64,000 nucleotides of DNA, taken from Vespula vulgaris (Eukaryota; Arthropoda; Insecta; Hymenoptera; Vespidae). The notes beneath the pieces were generated by a model. The model was not told the origin of the DNA. It saw only the letters and a list, made by a program, of their open reading frames with translations, and did no database searches. The stretch is taken from contig NC_066598.1 in assembly GCF_905475345.1 (NCBI RefSeq), forward strand, positions 3,561,001 through 3,625,000, given 5' to 3'. The position numbers and the translations under genes are program-made. The number at the start of each line of letters is the position of its first letter. The stretch's first letter is position 1. Below, piece after piece: positions 26,613-40,786 of this stretch.

Positions 26613-29070
26613 ATGACTACGAGAGGTGTAAACTTCTTCGATCAGCACTTCTTTTTTTCTAATCGTTTGGTTCAATTATTAGTGGGTCTATCTTCTGATA
26701 AAAATTCAAACCATCAATTGTTCGCATATTATATTATAACTGTTTGCTTGATTCCTGGATTTATCTATCAGGTGACCGGCTATTTCTTTCTTTTTTTTTT
26801 TTTTCTTTTTTCTACAAATATTTGTACACATGATTATTAACTTCGATCATTATTACTATCAATGTTATAACGATCGTGTTAATTATTTCTTTTGAATGCA
26901 TTAACACGGGGATTGGATGTAACAAATATTTGTTTTTGAATATTTTTAATGTAAGATCGCATTGTTTTCGTAATAATCTTTATATATAATCATCTTTTCT
27001 TTTTTTTCTCTTTTTTCTTTTTTCGATGTAGTTATACCAGTTCTTGACAATGGATTTCATCTTGTATAGGACTATCGTAGAGCTGCGAAAAATAATAGCG
27101 GGTCTTATTATGTCTGTGGCTTTCAGTAACAATTTCTATCACAGCGCAACAGTTGGTATCATTTTTCTTTTTCTTTTTCTTTTTCTTTTTTCTTTTCCTT
27201 TTTTTTTTGTTCCATTGGCTTTATTTTTACAAAGATGTATTTTTTTTAAAAATATATGAACGATAACAACCTAATGCAAATTTATTACATTATTCAGATG
27301 AAGTGTCTTTTATATCGTTTTAAATTGGATTGCGAGCAATCTGTCGATAAGGATGAATTGAAGATTATTGAAAAGTATGGGAAACAAACAAAATTTTACG
27401 CATATACCATCATTGGTAATTATGATAAAATATTAATGCGAACAATAATTAATAAAATATCATAATTATTTGGATTTTCACATTCTTGCAGTATTGTTCA
27501 GCTTCTATGTTATTTCAATAACATCTTCGTGTATTTTAAATGTTATTCTATATCTTTTTGGTATATTGAAGGATGATCAATTAACATTACCCCTTTTCGT
27601 TAATAATGTCCGAAATGCTGGATGGTTATATTATTGTTTGCTTATTTACCAAATGATATCATTTTATATTATACTAACAATAGGTTGTGTGTCTTTTATA
27701 ACGTATTTGGTAATAATACAACACGCATGTTGTCAATTTAAAATTATAATGTATGTAGGTTAATTTTTAAAAAATTTTTTATTTATTTCTTTGTTCTTTT
27801 TTTTTCCTTTTTTTTTCTCTCTCTCTAAGCGTCATCAAAATATGCATTTAAATGTAATCGTACAGGTTTGTTCATTGCAGATCGAAAATGCAGAAACTAT
27901 TTATAAATGATCAAAACTATATACGAAATACTATTTCTAGAAAAATATCTTGGGAAGAATTCAATTGGATAATAGATATTATAATGCGTTATAAAAAGGT
28001 CACGGAGTTAGTTCGAAATAAACTTCTCATCTTTCTTTAGATTTCTATATTAAAACTTATTATAAATAATTTATTATTTTTTTAAGGTATGTTGATTTGA
28101 TAAACAATAGTCTCAACATAATGTATTTAATTGCCGTTTTCTTGTCGATGATAATCATGGTAATTGATCTTCTTTATGTAAGTAATACAACTATTAAAAC
28201 ACACATACACATACACATATATATGATCTGATATTGTAATGAAAAATTAGAATCTACGATGATTTTTCTTTTTCTTTTTCTTTTCTTTTTTTTTTTTTTA
28301 ATTATCCTGATAGATTACACCTTATTCAATAATTTTTAATATTTTTTAAGTAAATTTCAATATTAGTTTCGATATCAGTATGAAGTATTATGATATTTAT
28401 GATCTTTATGATTTATTAAATGATATTTATTTTTAGATATTTCAATTATCTATAGCATTGCAAAATGCAATGAAAATAATCGAGTTCAGCATTTATATTA
28501 CCGGATCAATATTTACAATATATATTAATTTTTACATTGGCCAAAAACTCTTGAATTACAGCAATGCAGTTTTCGAGGAATTGTAAGATGTTTCGAAGTT
28601 TCAGTAAAATCAGTAAATTAGTATAAACAATTGACAAATATATTGAATTATTTATTTTTGCGAAATAATTATATTGCGATCGAAATGATTATTAATAATA
28701 AGCTTAAGCTCATCAAATCTAATTTAACGTTTGAAAACTATCAATTATTTTTTATGAAGAGAGAAAATAATTTTTTTCTCATTTTTCTTTTTCTTTTTTT
28801 TTTTCTTTCTTTCCTTTTTTTTTGTGCAGAACTCAAGTTCCATTCTATATGTGCTCTATAGAAACTCAAAAGCTCTTATTATTCATGATAGTAAGAAGCA
28901 TGAAGCCATGCATGCTTTCGATCGGTGGATTATTCGTTTCGTCACACGAAATTTTTGCTAAGGTAAATAAATTGTCGATAAATAAATAAATCATTTTAAT
29001 GATCAGTTTAATATTTTAGTTGATACAAAAAGCCTTTTCCTTTGCTATGGTATGTCGTACTATTCAATAA
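26613..29070 (+). CDS. Odorant receptor, 9-exon type, array gene 5
   Basis: Exons 26613-26771, 27032-27151, 27298-27415, 27492-27750, 27881-28006, 28087-28177, 28437-28582, 28830-28962 and 29020-29070 give 400 residues. It is the most diverged member of group 1-5: exon 2 (LYQFLTMDFILYRTIVELRK) has Arg residues in a normally hydrophobic stretch and ends FYHSAT. Exon 8 opens with Thr (LTQVPFYMCS) where Cys is usual and ends FAK instead of FAA or FAG, and the tail is QKAFSFAMVCRTIQ. The exon 2 donor is GTTGGT. The frame is intact throughout, so I call it a functional candidate under relaxed or shifted selection. Confidence 0.88.
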
Positions 29071-30054
29071 CTCCAAGAAATATTATATTCATCATAAAAG
29101 AGATTTATGATTAGTAATATATGTAATAGATATAATCAATTTCATATATAAAGTGTGTAATATTAATTAGTTTGATACGTAAAATGTATAAAATTCGTAT
29201 ATAAAATGTGTATGCATTCACTTTTGTATTTAATAAGACGATGACAGAGTTGTTGAAAACTTGCGTTATATTTAATATATTTATTTTTTCTTTTTGTGAT
29301 AAATATAGTTGGTCATTCGTTAAACGTTCGTCTAACAAGTGTTTATTATTATATCGCGAACATGAGATTTTTTTATTAATTTTTTCAGATACTCTTATAA
29401 TTAATATTTGCCATTAATATTTTAGATAATTTCTGCGAATGTTCAACTTTATCAAGTTGTTATTGATCTGACAATAAAAACGACAAAGTATAGTTCTTGT
29501 AAACGATTTATGATTAAACAATTTATGAAGTTTTTCAACAAATGCTAAGTACACTTTTGATAACGTTACAACATTACCATTTTATGTAAATATTTATTGT
29601 ACATATTATAATTGTTTATTTTTTATTTTACTTTCGTAAGTAATTGTCATTTCCTTTTTTTTTCTTTTGTTTTTTCTTTCATCTTTATTTCTTTTTCTTT
29701 TTGTTTTTTTTCATCTTTCTTGTTTCTTTTTTGTTTCATTGTTTTCATTTTATTTTTTTTTTTTTACAAATACAATGTACTCACTTGTATCAAATTTAAT
29801 AATGATCATAAATACATACATAATGTATATCGTGCATCAAAATTTTGTTGCTTTATTTTTTCTTCTTTTAATTATTTCCATATTTTATTCATCTATTGAT
29901 TCACTTTTCCAAAAAGAAAAAAAAATTCACACACACACATATATATATCACTTTGTATATTCACACAACTTTTTTTTGGACATGATATACAACGTATGAC
30001 GAGTTATGGTTTCGATTATATACTGTTTACATCGACACGTGCTACGAACAAGTG
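29071..30054. other. Long intergenic region, T-rich, with a minus-strand donor motif
   Basis: This spacer is about 300 bp longer than the gene 1-2 and gene 3-4 spacers and 600 bp longer than the common spacing. It holds pyrimidine-rich runs at 29650-29765 that create Phe/Ser-rich open frames of no meaning. ACTCAC at 29779-29784 (minus-strand GTGAGT) lies about 280 bp before the gene 6 promoter module but about 710 bp after the gene 5 stop. I recognise no relic exon. Confidence 0.5.
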
Positions 30055-30343
30055 TTCATTACGGTGGTCGAACGTCGACTGACAATGAGATTGCAATCGA
30101 TCGATTTTTCTGCGCATGTCTGAGGAATAACACCCTTCTTTTAATCGTTAGGAACAATCACCTGTTTTCACGTTTATGAAAAATAGATATAATTTACCTC
30201 GAAGTGTTTGGTATAATTGTAAAAATGGGTTGTAATGTTTTAACGTTACGTATTATAGGTTACGATATTTTTTTTCTCTTTGAATATTTAACACAACGTT
30301 ATATCGATTTAAATAAAGAGGGAGATTAGAATACAGAATGAAG
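30055..30343 (+). promoter_or_regulatory. OR promoter module of gene 6
   Basis: A box GGTGGTCGAACGTCGACTGA at 30063-30082, TGCGCATG at 30111-30118 (288 bp before the ATG), AGGAACAATCACCTGTTTTC at about 30150-30169, and GATTAGAATACAGAATGAAG from about 30324. The second ATG of this element opens an upstream frame that overlaps the receptor start in another frame. Confidence 0.7.
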
Positions 30344-30398
30344 AGGAAGCGTACAGTTTGTCATTATCTTCACTGGAGTGAACAAGTGATATTTAAGA

Positions 30399-32791
30399 AT
30401 GTCTTTGAAAGGATTAGCACGCTTCGAAGAGCATTTTCTTTTCTCAAATCGATTATTTCAATTTCTAATACGTATACGTCCTGATCAAAACCCTAATGAG
30501 CAGTTTGTGTTGCTTTGTGCGGTATTAATTTTCGTATTACCAATAATATTGTATCAGGTAAAAGTATCTGTCTTATATATATACGCGATTGTTATTTTTA
30601 TCATAATAGTGAATATATATATTATAATTTTTTTATTACAAAATTTGTATAACAAAAAAAAAATTATCAGAATGTATGAGTCCCCAATTAAATAATTTAG
30701 GGATATGCTGTACAACGAATGTCATTATTTTCAGTAAAAATTTTCACTATACTTTTGTGTCTATTTATTTAAGAAGAAAAAAAAACTTGTTCGTTTATAT
30801 GTCAGATTTTATAAACATTCCACAATTGTAGTTTTATCAGGTCTACACGTTAGATGTGAATCTGTTATCGGTTATAAAAATATTAGTGAAAACAATTCCT
30901 TCTGTACATTTTCTTTATTGTTATTATATCCTTTACATTAGTTTAACAGAGGTACGTATCATTGTTCTCGCTGTAATTATTTCTTTTTCTCAAGAAATAT
31001 TTACGTACCTAAGAAATTGTTTGATTCTCTTAGATTAAATTATTATTTGTCCATGCTAAACTTGATTACCAACTTGCAAAGAACGAGAACGAATTAAAAA
31101 TTATGGAAAAGTACACGAAGGAAAGCAAATTGTATGCGTCTCTTCTTATTGGTAAAACTAATAAAATTGACTGAAACAATTACATTAAGATACGATGTAT
31201 ATAATTATTCATTATCTTGCATTGTGTTGCAGTTGTGGCCAACTTATATTTTCTTTCGATAATCGGTTCAAGTATTTTAAAGGTTTTCATGTATAATTTT
31301 GGAACATCGGACGATATTTATTTAACATTACCATTTTCTATTAATAGCGTATTATATGCAGGCTGGTTATATTATAACTTGTTTATTTATCAAATTATAA
31401 TGATCATTATCATACTGACAATAATTGTAACTTTTGCTTCATTGTATTGGGTATCTATACAGCACGCATGTGGTCAATTTAGTATTATAATGTAAGTGTT
31501 TAATTCATAAATATATTTGTTTTTAACTTAAATAATATTGAGTCAATAGATTTTTATTTTAAAAAATTGAGTGTAATAAATGCTGTTAGAATTTGTAATC
31601 AGGGGTATTAGTTTTTTCTTTCTTTTTTATTTTTATTTTTTTTATTTAGGTATAAAAGATTGATGAATGTGTTAATGTTATTTATTGATCGATTCAATGT
31701 CATGAGCATTATTTTACATTTTCTTCCAGATTAAAAATACATCAACCATTTGAGGGTGATCATATACATATAAACAATCTTTGGCTGCATAGAACATTTC
31801 AGGAAGAATATAATTGGATAATGGATATAATCAAGTGTCACATAAGAGTTATGAAGTAAGTCTGAAATAAATTTCAGTCTAATTAATTTTTTTTTTTTTT
31901 AAATATTTAGTTTATCGCTGTAAAAACACTAATAATTAAATTTATTATTATCGTTGCATATCTCGTTTTTAAACATTTTCTTTTTATTAACAATTGCTAC
32001 GATTTTTAAATGAAATGTTGCAATTTTTCTACACTTTCAATGCGTGTAATATGAAAAATTTTGATGTAAACTTTGAATTAATCTGTTCATTCATTACAGT
32101 TGCAGAATTATCATTAAACTATTTTAATAAATTTTAATAAATATAAATATAGACAAATTTTAATAAATATAAATAATATTTTAATAAATTCCTCTTTCAA
32201 ATATTTGAAAATATCCTTTTGCAAATTTTCTTAAAAAAGAAAAATATATATGAAAAACATATGAAATATGAATATATTATTAAAAAATTCTTGAAGCATG
32301 CAATAAATTTTTTTCTAATTCTCATATCTTCAATTATTTTCTTATAAAAAGAATTAAATTAGAAGGAACATTTATGTAATATTAAAAAATTTAATAAATT
32401 TTTTCTTATTTGTTGAAGGTACATTAATTTAATAAACGGTATTTCTAAATGGACTTACCTTCTTGCAATCTTTATTTCGCTGCTAATCGTTCTATTTAAT
32501 TTGCTATATGTAAGTTATTTCTTCGAAATAGTTGCAAAATAACTATATATTTTATATAATTTATGAATTATATTATATTTGGAATTTTTTGAATGAACAT
32601 TATTTTCTTTATTAATATCTGATAATCCCGTTTTAGTTGTTTAACTTATTTGCGGTATTGGGAAATATAAGCGATACAATCAATTGCTGCATTTCTATAG
32701 TTGGATCTCTAGGTGTTATATATATTACTTTTTACGTTGGACAATTGCTTATTAATCATAGCAATGATACTTTCGACGCATTGTACGATTG

Positions 32792-32822
<31 letters not shown>

Positions 32823-33264
32823 AATGTGTGACATATATGTGTATATCACATCTACACATACACTTATATTTGAATGAAAAATTCAATTTAATTGATATAT
32901 GAATTATATATATATATTTATAATAATGTTTTTTAAACAAAAAAAATTTCTTTTTTGCAGATGTAATATTCCATTTTACAATCTTTCGATAAAAACTCAA
33001 AAAATGCTATTGTTCTTGTTAATGAGATGCGTTAAACCGGTCGAGCTTTCAATCGGTGATGTATTTGTAGCTTCACACACAGTGTTTGCTGCGGTGAGCG
33101 GCATGATATTTTTTACAACGCTATTCAAATATTCTTTATATATATATGTATATGTATATAATGTAAAAAATATATATATATGTAAAAAGAAACATTTATT
33201 ATTTCAGCTAATACAAAAAGCATTTTCTGTTGCTATGGTATACTATAGTATTTTACAAACCTAA
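30399..33264 (+). CDS. Odorant receptor, 9-exon type, array gene 6
   Basis: Exons 30399-30557, 30832-30951, 31034-31151, 31233-31491, 31730-31855, 32419-32509, 32637-32782, 32961-33093 and 33208-33264 give 402 residues. It pairs with gene 7: exon 1 FEEHFLFSNRLFQFL...RPDQN, exon 2 ending LYCYYILYISLTE, exon 4 TSDDIYLTLPFSIN, exon 8 LCNIPFYNLS and tail QKAFSVAMVYYSILQT. QHACGQ replaces QHACCQ. It is the only array member with a consensus exon 2 donor (GTACGT). Intron 5 is long (about 560 nt). Confidence 0.91.
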
Positions 33265-33609
33265 ATTACCTTAATGAAAAGTAAAATATAATATCAATTA
33301 TTTTCTGTCCAAGATGGCCTCTCTTCTCAGAAAAATATGGTAGTATGTTAGTAATAGTGAACAACAAACTGTATAATGCATAATCAATATATTGTCCATT
33401 TTTTCACTGAAAATAACCGATCATTCGTTTCATTGATTCATTCAATATTTTCTCTCTCTTTTTCTCTCCACGATAAAAGACAATCACTTTTTTTTGAATA
33501 TTCACACAACTTTGTTTTTTTTATATATAAGCAATATATAACAAGTTACATTGTCGAAGTTTACAAAAATCACTATACTATTTATTATGACAAACGTTGC
33601 TCCTTCTAC

Positions 33610-33930
33610 AGCAAGTGTCTCTTACGAAAGTCAAACGTCGACTGACGATAGCTTCGCGATCGATCGATTCTTTTGCGCATGTCTTTCAAAGTTTGAAATC
33701 GGAGTGACAGCACCCTTTATTTAATTATTAATAACAAGCATCTATTTTCATAATTAGAAAATAGATTCTATGGTATCTCGGAATATTTGTTATTGTAATT
33801 GTAAAAGGGAAAGGAATGTTTCAACGTTACGATCAATAGATACGTATCATTATGGTGTTATTTCTATGTAAGTATTTTTAAAAAGTTTATACCAATGATA
33901 ATGAGATGCAATTAGAATGCGCAATGAAAG
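33610..33930 (+). promoter_or_regulatory. OR promoter module of gene 7
   Basis: A box CGAAAGTCAAACGTCGACTG from about 33625, TGCGCATG at 33674-33681 (312 bp before the ATG), weak E-box region AATAACAAGCATCTATTTTC at about 33730, and CAATTAGAATGCGCAATGAA from 33909. The minus-strand donor motif is absent: compared with the gene 7-8 spacer, a short segment that would contain it is missing near 33330-33350. Confidence 0.68.
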
Positions 33931-33985
33931 AAAAAAGTCGGATTTGTTGGTCATTTCTTTTCCCATAAACTTGAGACACTTCAAA

Positions 33986-36960
33986 ATGTCTTTGAGAGGA
34001 GTAACGTATTACGAACAGCACTTTCTTTTTTCAAGTCGAGTATTTCAATTTTTAATACGAACACGTCCTGATCAAACCTGGAATGAGCAATTATTTTTAG
34101 TTTCTGCTATAATTGTTTACGTATTACCAATTGTATTGTATCAGGTAAACTTTTAAATATATACGTGATTGTCTTTCATTATGCGATTATAATATACGTG
34201 TTTGTGTATGCATGTAATATATTACTGTACTTCGTTCTTATTTTTTTGTTTTAAATATTATATACGCGAGTAGAAATGTTGTTGTTTTTTTTTTTAGCAT
34301 TATTTTATGTCGATTAAATATGTCGGATTAACTTGTGTCGATTAAAATTTCACTTTTTCTTATTTTATTAAGTAAATGTTTTAATGCGAATTAATATTAG
34401 ATACTCGTTATGTTTATTGTTAAAGATGAAATTTATTTTCTAAAAACGAATTAATATTAATATGAGTTTTCTTAGACAATCGCTATACAAATAGTTTTTG
34501 TCGATTAATTATGTTAATCAATAATTAGTAAGTAAAAGACATTATAGAATATCGAGTAGAATTAAATGATTTATCAAGTGAATAAAATAAAATAATTATT
34601 TTCATAATTTTCAGTAAAAACTTACTGCTTATCGTTATTCCAATCTGGCTATTTATTTATTGCTCAATTAAAAAAAAAAACAAGAAAAAATAAATAAATA
34701 AACGGATAAGAAATTATTACGTCCGATTTTAGCAACAATTTACGATTTTAGTTTTATCAGCTCTACATCCTTGACACGAAGCTGCAATTGGTTATGAAAG
34801 TATTCGAGTCAATGATACCAGCTTTGTATTTTCTCTATTGTTATTATAAGATTTCCATTAATTTAACAATGGTTCGTATTGTTTGCTTTTTTCACTATAT
34901 TGATTTTATTTAATTATCTTTGTAATTTTTTCTTTTTACGAGACATCGAATTACACAAAGAAAAGTTACATATTTCAGATGAAATTATTGTTTGATCATA
35001 TAAAATTCGATTACGAGTCAGTGACGGACGAGGAGGAATTCAAAATAATCGAAAAGTACACGAATCGAACGAAATTATACGTTTACGTTCTCATAGGTAT
35101 GTTAAAACGAAATTAATTTGAACGTTTTTATAAACGTGACATTAGAAAATTTGTTGTTGTTGTTTTTACAGTTTTATTTTATCTTAATCTTATTTTCATA
35201 ACATGTCCAAGTATCATAAGTGTCGTTTGGTACATTTTTGGAACATCGGATGACATTCGTTTAATATTACCATTTTCAATCAATAACGTTTTACAAGCAG
35301 GATTGATATATTATATTTTGCTTATTTATCAAATATTTGGAAGTTTTGCTATAGTAACAATAGGTAGTATGTGTTATTCATCTTATTGGGTGTTAATACA
35401 ACACGTATGCAGTCAATTCAGTGTTATGATGTACGTATATTTATTTTGTACAATATACTACTTGATCTTGTCGATATTGTTAATAAAAATTAATTGTAGT
35501 TATTTTATCGAAATATAGATATTGTACGATCATTAATAATTATTAATAGTTATTGTATTAATAATTATTATATTAATAATTATTGATATTAATAATTAAT
35601 GTTTATATTACATGTTTTGGATATTATTTTCGTTATACGTGTTTATTTTAGATGGAAAATACGTCGACCATTTAAAAGCAATAAGGGAGACATGCAAAAC
35701 ACTCGGTTTAATATAACACCTCAAGAGGAATGCGATTGGATGATCGATATAATAAAGTTTCATACGAGAATAACGAAGTAACTTCGAAATGATTTTTTTT
35801 CTTTCTTTCTCTCTTTATTTATTTATTTATTTTTTTTAATTATTATTATTAATCGAATTAATTTTTCATAATATTCGAATTTCGCGATCATATACGTATT
35901 AATTTATTCATACTGTTTTTAATATAATATGTATACATAATAAAAGCTACATCTTCGTGATGTTTTAAGGAGAAAAGAAAAAAGAAATAAATAAAATAAA
36001 TAAATAAATTATTATGCATTAAAATTATGCATTAGCAAATATATATATATATATCAAATTGTTACATATTATCATAATTAAATATTTTTTTCTCTGTTCA
36101 AGGTTCGTTGATGCGATAAATAGATTTTACAAGACGATTTACTTAATTGCAGTTTTTGTTGCGCTCGTATTGATTATTTTTAATTTCCTATACGTAAGTT
36201 ATATCTTTGTAATAGATACGATATAATTATTAATATTATTCTATGATTTATTATATTATTAACTCTTTTGTTGAAAAATCTTTTTTTTTCTTCTTTCTTT
36301 TCTTTTAAAGAAATAAATATCTGATTATTTTATTTAATTTCCTTTTAGATGTTTCAAATATTTAGCGTATTGCTAAATGTAAGAGAAATGATAGAAGGCT
36401 TCGCTTATATGGCCGTGTTTCTATTTATTTCATATATTAGTTTTTACGTTGGTCAATTACTTATTAATCACAGCAATGACGCTTTTGAAGAATTGTGAGA
36501 CTATTATACACACATACGTATATACATACATACATATATACATACATACATACATATATAGTTCAATACGAAACTTGATTTAATTAATTCAAATAAATGT
36601 TCTAATAAATAATTTCTATAATATATTTCATAAAAAACAAAACAAATTAAATGTTTCTCTCTTTCAGATGTAATATTCCATTCTACAATCTTTCAATAAG
36701 AACTCAAAAGTTGCTATTATTCTTATTAACTCGAAGCATTAAACCGATCGAACTTTCAATCGGTGGTGTATTTGTAGCATCTCACGTAGTTTATGCAGGG
36801 GTGAGTAACATTATCTTTTAAAAGCATATAAAAATATTTTTTTACATTGAAAAGAAAAAAAAAAGAGAGAACAAGGAAAAAAATAGAACATCCGTTATTT
36901 CAGTTATTACAAAAAGCATTTTCCTTCGCCACGATATATTACAACATGTTGCAAACCTAA
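33986..36960 (+). CDS. Odorant receptor, 9-exon type, array gene 7
   Basis: Exons 33986-34144, 34752-34871, 34979-35096, 35172-35430, 35652-35777, 36103-36193, 36349-36494, 36668-36800 and 36904-36960 give 402 residues. MSLRGVTYYEQHF is the conserved start; an in-frame ATG at 33917 inside the promoter element would add 23 residues that no paralogue has. QHVCSQ replaces QHACCQ, exon 8 reads LCNIPFYNLSIRTQKLLL, and the tail is QKAFSFATIYYNMLQT. The exon 5 donor is GTAACT and the exon 7 donor GTGAGA. Intron 1 is about 600 nt. Its closest relative is gene 6. Confidence 0.91.
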
Positions 36961-37419
36961 AGAATCTAAACGAAAATGAAAATACTGTGTATCAATTATT
37001 TTCCGTCGAGGATGTCGTTTTTTTTTTTAAAGAGGAATACAAAATATTCACTTGTATCAAATATGATAGTAGTGGTAAATAGTGAAATAAAATTTATATT
37101 GTATAACCAATATATTGTTTATTTTTCACTTAATATTCACCGATCATTCGATTCGTTGAATGATTTAATTTTTTTTTCTTTCTCTTTCTCTCTTTCCCTC
37201 TCTCTTTCCAAATATTATATGTATATATGTAGTATATATAAATATAAAAAATATATAAATATACACATATGTAACATATATCAGTATAACATAAAATTCG
37301 AAGAAATATTTATATATATATATGTATGTATATATATACAAATATACAAATCACTAATAATAATCGATCTTGTAAAATATTACCTCTGACAGCTATTAAG
37401 CTTACTTCTTAAAGAACCA

Positions 37420-37806
37420 TCCTATGCGACGGTCAGACTACAACTGACGATTGATGATTGCAATCAATACATCCTACTGCGCATGTCTGGCACGAAAACA
37501 AACTTTTACTATGTTAAAATCCCCCTTTTTTTAATTGTTGGAAACAACCATCTGTTTCTACATTTATAATGAATTTCACAGTATCTCACGGATGTGTGTA
37601 CGATACTATTACTTTTCTAACGATAAAGAAATATTTTAATATTCTTTCCCCTATTGAATTTTTCCCCTTTCTATTATATTGAATATTATGGTAGTCGGCG
37701 AATATTATTATCTTATGTTACCTTTTTTATGTCTCTCTTTTTTTTTTTTTTACCTTTACCCTCGAGACTTGCCTATAATAAATGACCAATTAGAATACTT
37801 AATGAA
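37420..37806 (+). promoter_or_regulatory. OR promoter module of gene 8
   Basis: A diverged A box CGACGGTCAGACTACAACTG from about 37428, TGCGCATG at 37478-37485 (405 bp before the ATG, the longest distance in the array), GGAAACAACCATCTGTTTC at about 37541-37559, and CCAATTAGAATACTTAATGA from about 37786. The extra distance comes from T-rich inserted sequence at about 37720-37760. The upstream minus-strand site is ATTCAC at 37046-37051 (GTGAAT, weak). The spacer from 36961 is otherwise AT-rich and empty. Confidence 0.66.
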
Positions 37807-37882
37807 ATAGCGAAAGCGTAATAGGAAAGAGAAGGGATATTAGTCGTTTGCTTCGCTACAGTTCAAATTAAAAGTCCTCACA

Positions 37883-40786
37883 ATGTCTTTGAGAGGTCTA
37901 AGTTACTACGAACACCATTTTCTTCTTTCAAATCGATTGGTACAATTAATAATAGGTTTACGTCCTCATCAAACATCGATTCAGGCTTTCTTTATATTTT
38001 CTGCGATAACTGTTTACGTTTTACCGATGATCTTGCACCAGGTAAAAGTTTTTTCCTTTTTTTTTCTTTTTGTTTTTTTGTTTTTTTTTTTTTTGTATTT
38101 TCTTCTCAATCATTAATAAAAATTTGTTAACGAGTATCAATGATTATTATCGTTGTTATATACATAGTTATTTAACGTTATAGTTATAGTAGATATATTT
38201 TTTAAACAAATGCACGCGGAGATACGGAGATATTATGATGCACACAATAAATGGGAATAAATACATTGCAATTGTATCGTGTAATCGAATTATTTTCAAA
38301 TCGATTATATAGACGTTTGATTGGGTTGATTGGATTCGTAGAAAAGAAAAGAAAAGTATGTTTAACGATTTTACAGTTTTATCAACTTTTCACGTCGGAC
38401 ATTAAATCGTTATTGACTGCTGATTTACTGGAGAAAATATTAGGTGCTTTCTCGGTTGTCTCTACTTACAGTACAATATACTTTTGTTTTGCAACAGTTC
38501 GTATCATTCATTTTTCTAACATCTGATCTCATAGTTTTTCATTAACATGGAATATTTAATTACGTAGAAGAAATTTATTCGATTTTATATAGATTAAAAT
38601 GATCTTCGCCCATCTTAAATTCGATTACGAGCAATTATGCGAAGATGATCAATTCGAAATTATGGACAGATATATGAAAGAAAGTAAATTATATATTACG
38701 ATTATCGTTGGTAAGTACGAGCAAATAATTAAGAAACAAAACAAAAATTATATTCAACAGAATTATTACATATTGTAATATTGTTACAGGTATTTGTAAT
38801 CTCTATGTTATGTCAATAACAATTCCAAGTGTTTTCAATGTTATCCTTCATATTTTTGGATTATTCGATGATATTCATTTAACATTACCTTTACCTGTTA
38901 ATAATATTGTTAATCCAGGACCATTCTATTATAGTTTATTAATTTATCAAATAATTGCTATATTCATTATATTAATATTAGCCTGTGTGTGTTATTCATC
39001 GTATTTGATATTCGTACAACACGCGTGTGTACAATTTAGTTTAATAATGTACGTTGTTGTTTGAAATATTCTAATGAATGAATTCTTTTTTTTTTTTCTT
39101 TTTAACAATATAAAATATTCTACTCATTGCAGATTGACGATACGTAAACCATTTAAAAATAATCAGGATTACATAGAAATGACGTGTTGTAATATTACAC
39201 CACGGGACGAATTCGATTGGATAGTCGAAATAATAAAACGTTATTCAAGAGTTACGGAGTTAGTTCGGAATAATTATTTTTTTCTTACGTTCGTACTAAT
39301 TTATTTTAATAAATTTTTTTCTCTTCTTTTCAAGGTACGTTGATTTGATAAATAATTGTACTAAGATGATTTACCTATGCGCAATTTTCTTCGCGATGAT
39401 CCTCATTATATTTGATTTCATTTTTGTGAGTAATAAATGCGAACAATAAGCGAAAAATTGTTAAGTAGTTTTTTTTTTGTAGTAGTAGTACTTCCGATGA
39501 AGTACTTTTGATTTTGCTTGAACAATCTTTTTTGATTTCTTTTTTTTTTTAATATTTTTGTAATAGTATATTAATATAAATATTTTTTAAATATAAATAT
39601 ATAAATATTTAATATATAATTGTAATAAATATTAATATATAAATTTATAATATAAATATTTTTAAGATTTCTTTTTCATTTTCATGAATGATTACAATAT
39701 GGCTGTTTCTTCTCGTTCTTTTTCTTTCTCTTTTCAGATGTTTCAATTATCCACGATATTGCATAATACAAACAAATTAATTGAATACATCGCGGCAATA
39801 GTTGGATCTATATTTACTATATATATTAATTTTTATATTGGACAAATGCTTATAAATCATAGCAATGAAGCTTTCAAAGAATTGTAAGATATAGAATTTA
39901 TTTTATTCCTATGATAATTATAATATACTTTTGTTACTTATCATTAATATTGTATAGAAAATTATAACGTCGTTTACATTAATCTCGCTCGTCAGTTCTA
40001 TATAGAATTTTTAAGTACTGACGGTAATGTAATTTAGCATAAGCTGTTTTATTTATTTATTTATTTTTCTTTCCTTATATGGAGTAATAAAATTTTTGTT
40101 TTCTTTTATTCCGTCGCGTTGTCCTGTCAGTCAAAATTATTTTCGGACGATAAATAATTGATCAGGTGTCTCTAATCGTACTGATTAATAATCACAAAGT
40201 CTCTAATCTATTGTACATATCGTATGTTTACGGTGTATGAAAATTTTTACGATATACGGCCATAATTGTAAAAATGATTTCTTGCTGACATCTCGAATTT
40301 TGACAGAGAAATGTTAGTTTGGTTGAAACGAATAATAAATTTTCGTTACGATAGAAATGAGAGAAATAGATTTGAATAAAATACTGAACAAATATTATTT
40401 GTAACATGTTCTTTTAAATTCGCAAATTATTAATTATACATTTTTTATAAAAGCAATGAAAAATTTCTTTTTGTTTTTTTTTTACAGATGTCAAGTCCCA
40501 TTCTACGTGCTTTCCATAAAAACTCAAAAGTTGTTATTATTTGTGATAGCAAAAAGTATGAAACCATGCGAACTTTCGATCGGTGGTATATTCGTAGCGT
40601 CTCATGAACTTTTTGCTGCGGTATATATAAATAAGAATAAATTATCAAAGTTCTCCTTTTTAAGTTTTATGCAGATTACGCAAATTTTATAATGAACCTT
40701 TTATATTAACAACATATATATATATATTGTTTCAGTTAATGCAAAAAGCATTTTCATTTGCAATGATATATCGCAATATGTTGTAA
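37883..40786 (+). CDS. Odorant receptor, 9-exon type, array gene 8
   Basis: Exons 37883-38041, 38377-38496, 38593-38710, 38790-39048, 39133-39258, 39335-39425, 39738-39883, 40488-40620 and 40736-40786 give 400 residues. Marks: MSLRGLSYYEHHFLLSNRL, FYQLFTSDI, VQHACVQF, LCQVPFYVLSIKTQKLLL and tail QKAFSFAMIYRNML. It keeps the 126-nt exon 5 while genes 9-13 have 123 nt, so it sits at the base of that group. Intron 7 (about 600 nt) and everything from there to the gene 9 promoter is nearly identical to the matching part of gene 9, while exons 1-7 are clearly diverged. Confidence 0.92.

Noticed and set aside
29612..29999. Phe/Ser-rich frames between genes 5 and 6
   Set aside because: They come from pyrimidine runs, without splice context or similarity.
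33917..33985. Gene 7 start at the upstream in-frame ATG
   Set aside because: The ATG is part of the conserved promoter element, and the extra residues have no counterpart in paralogues, which all start at MSL or MTR-like positions.
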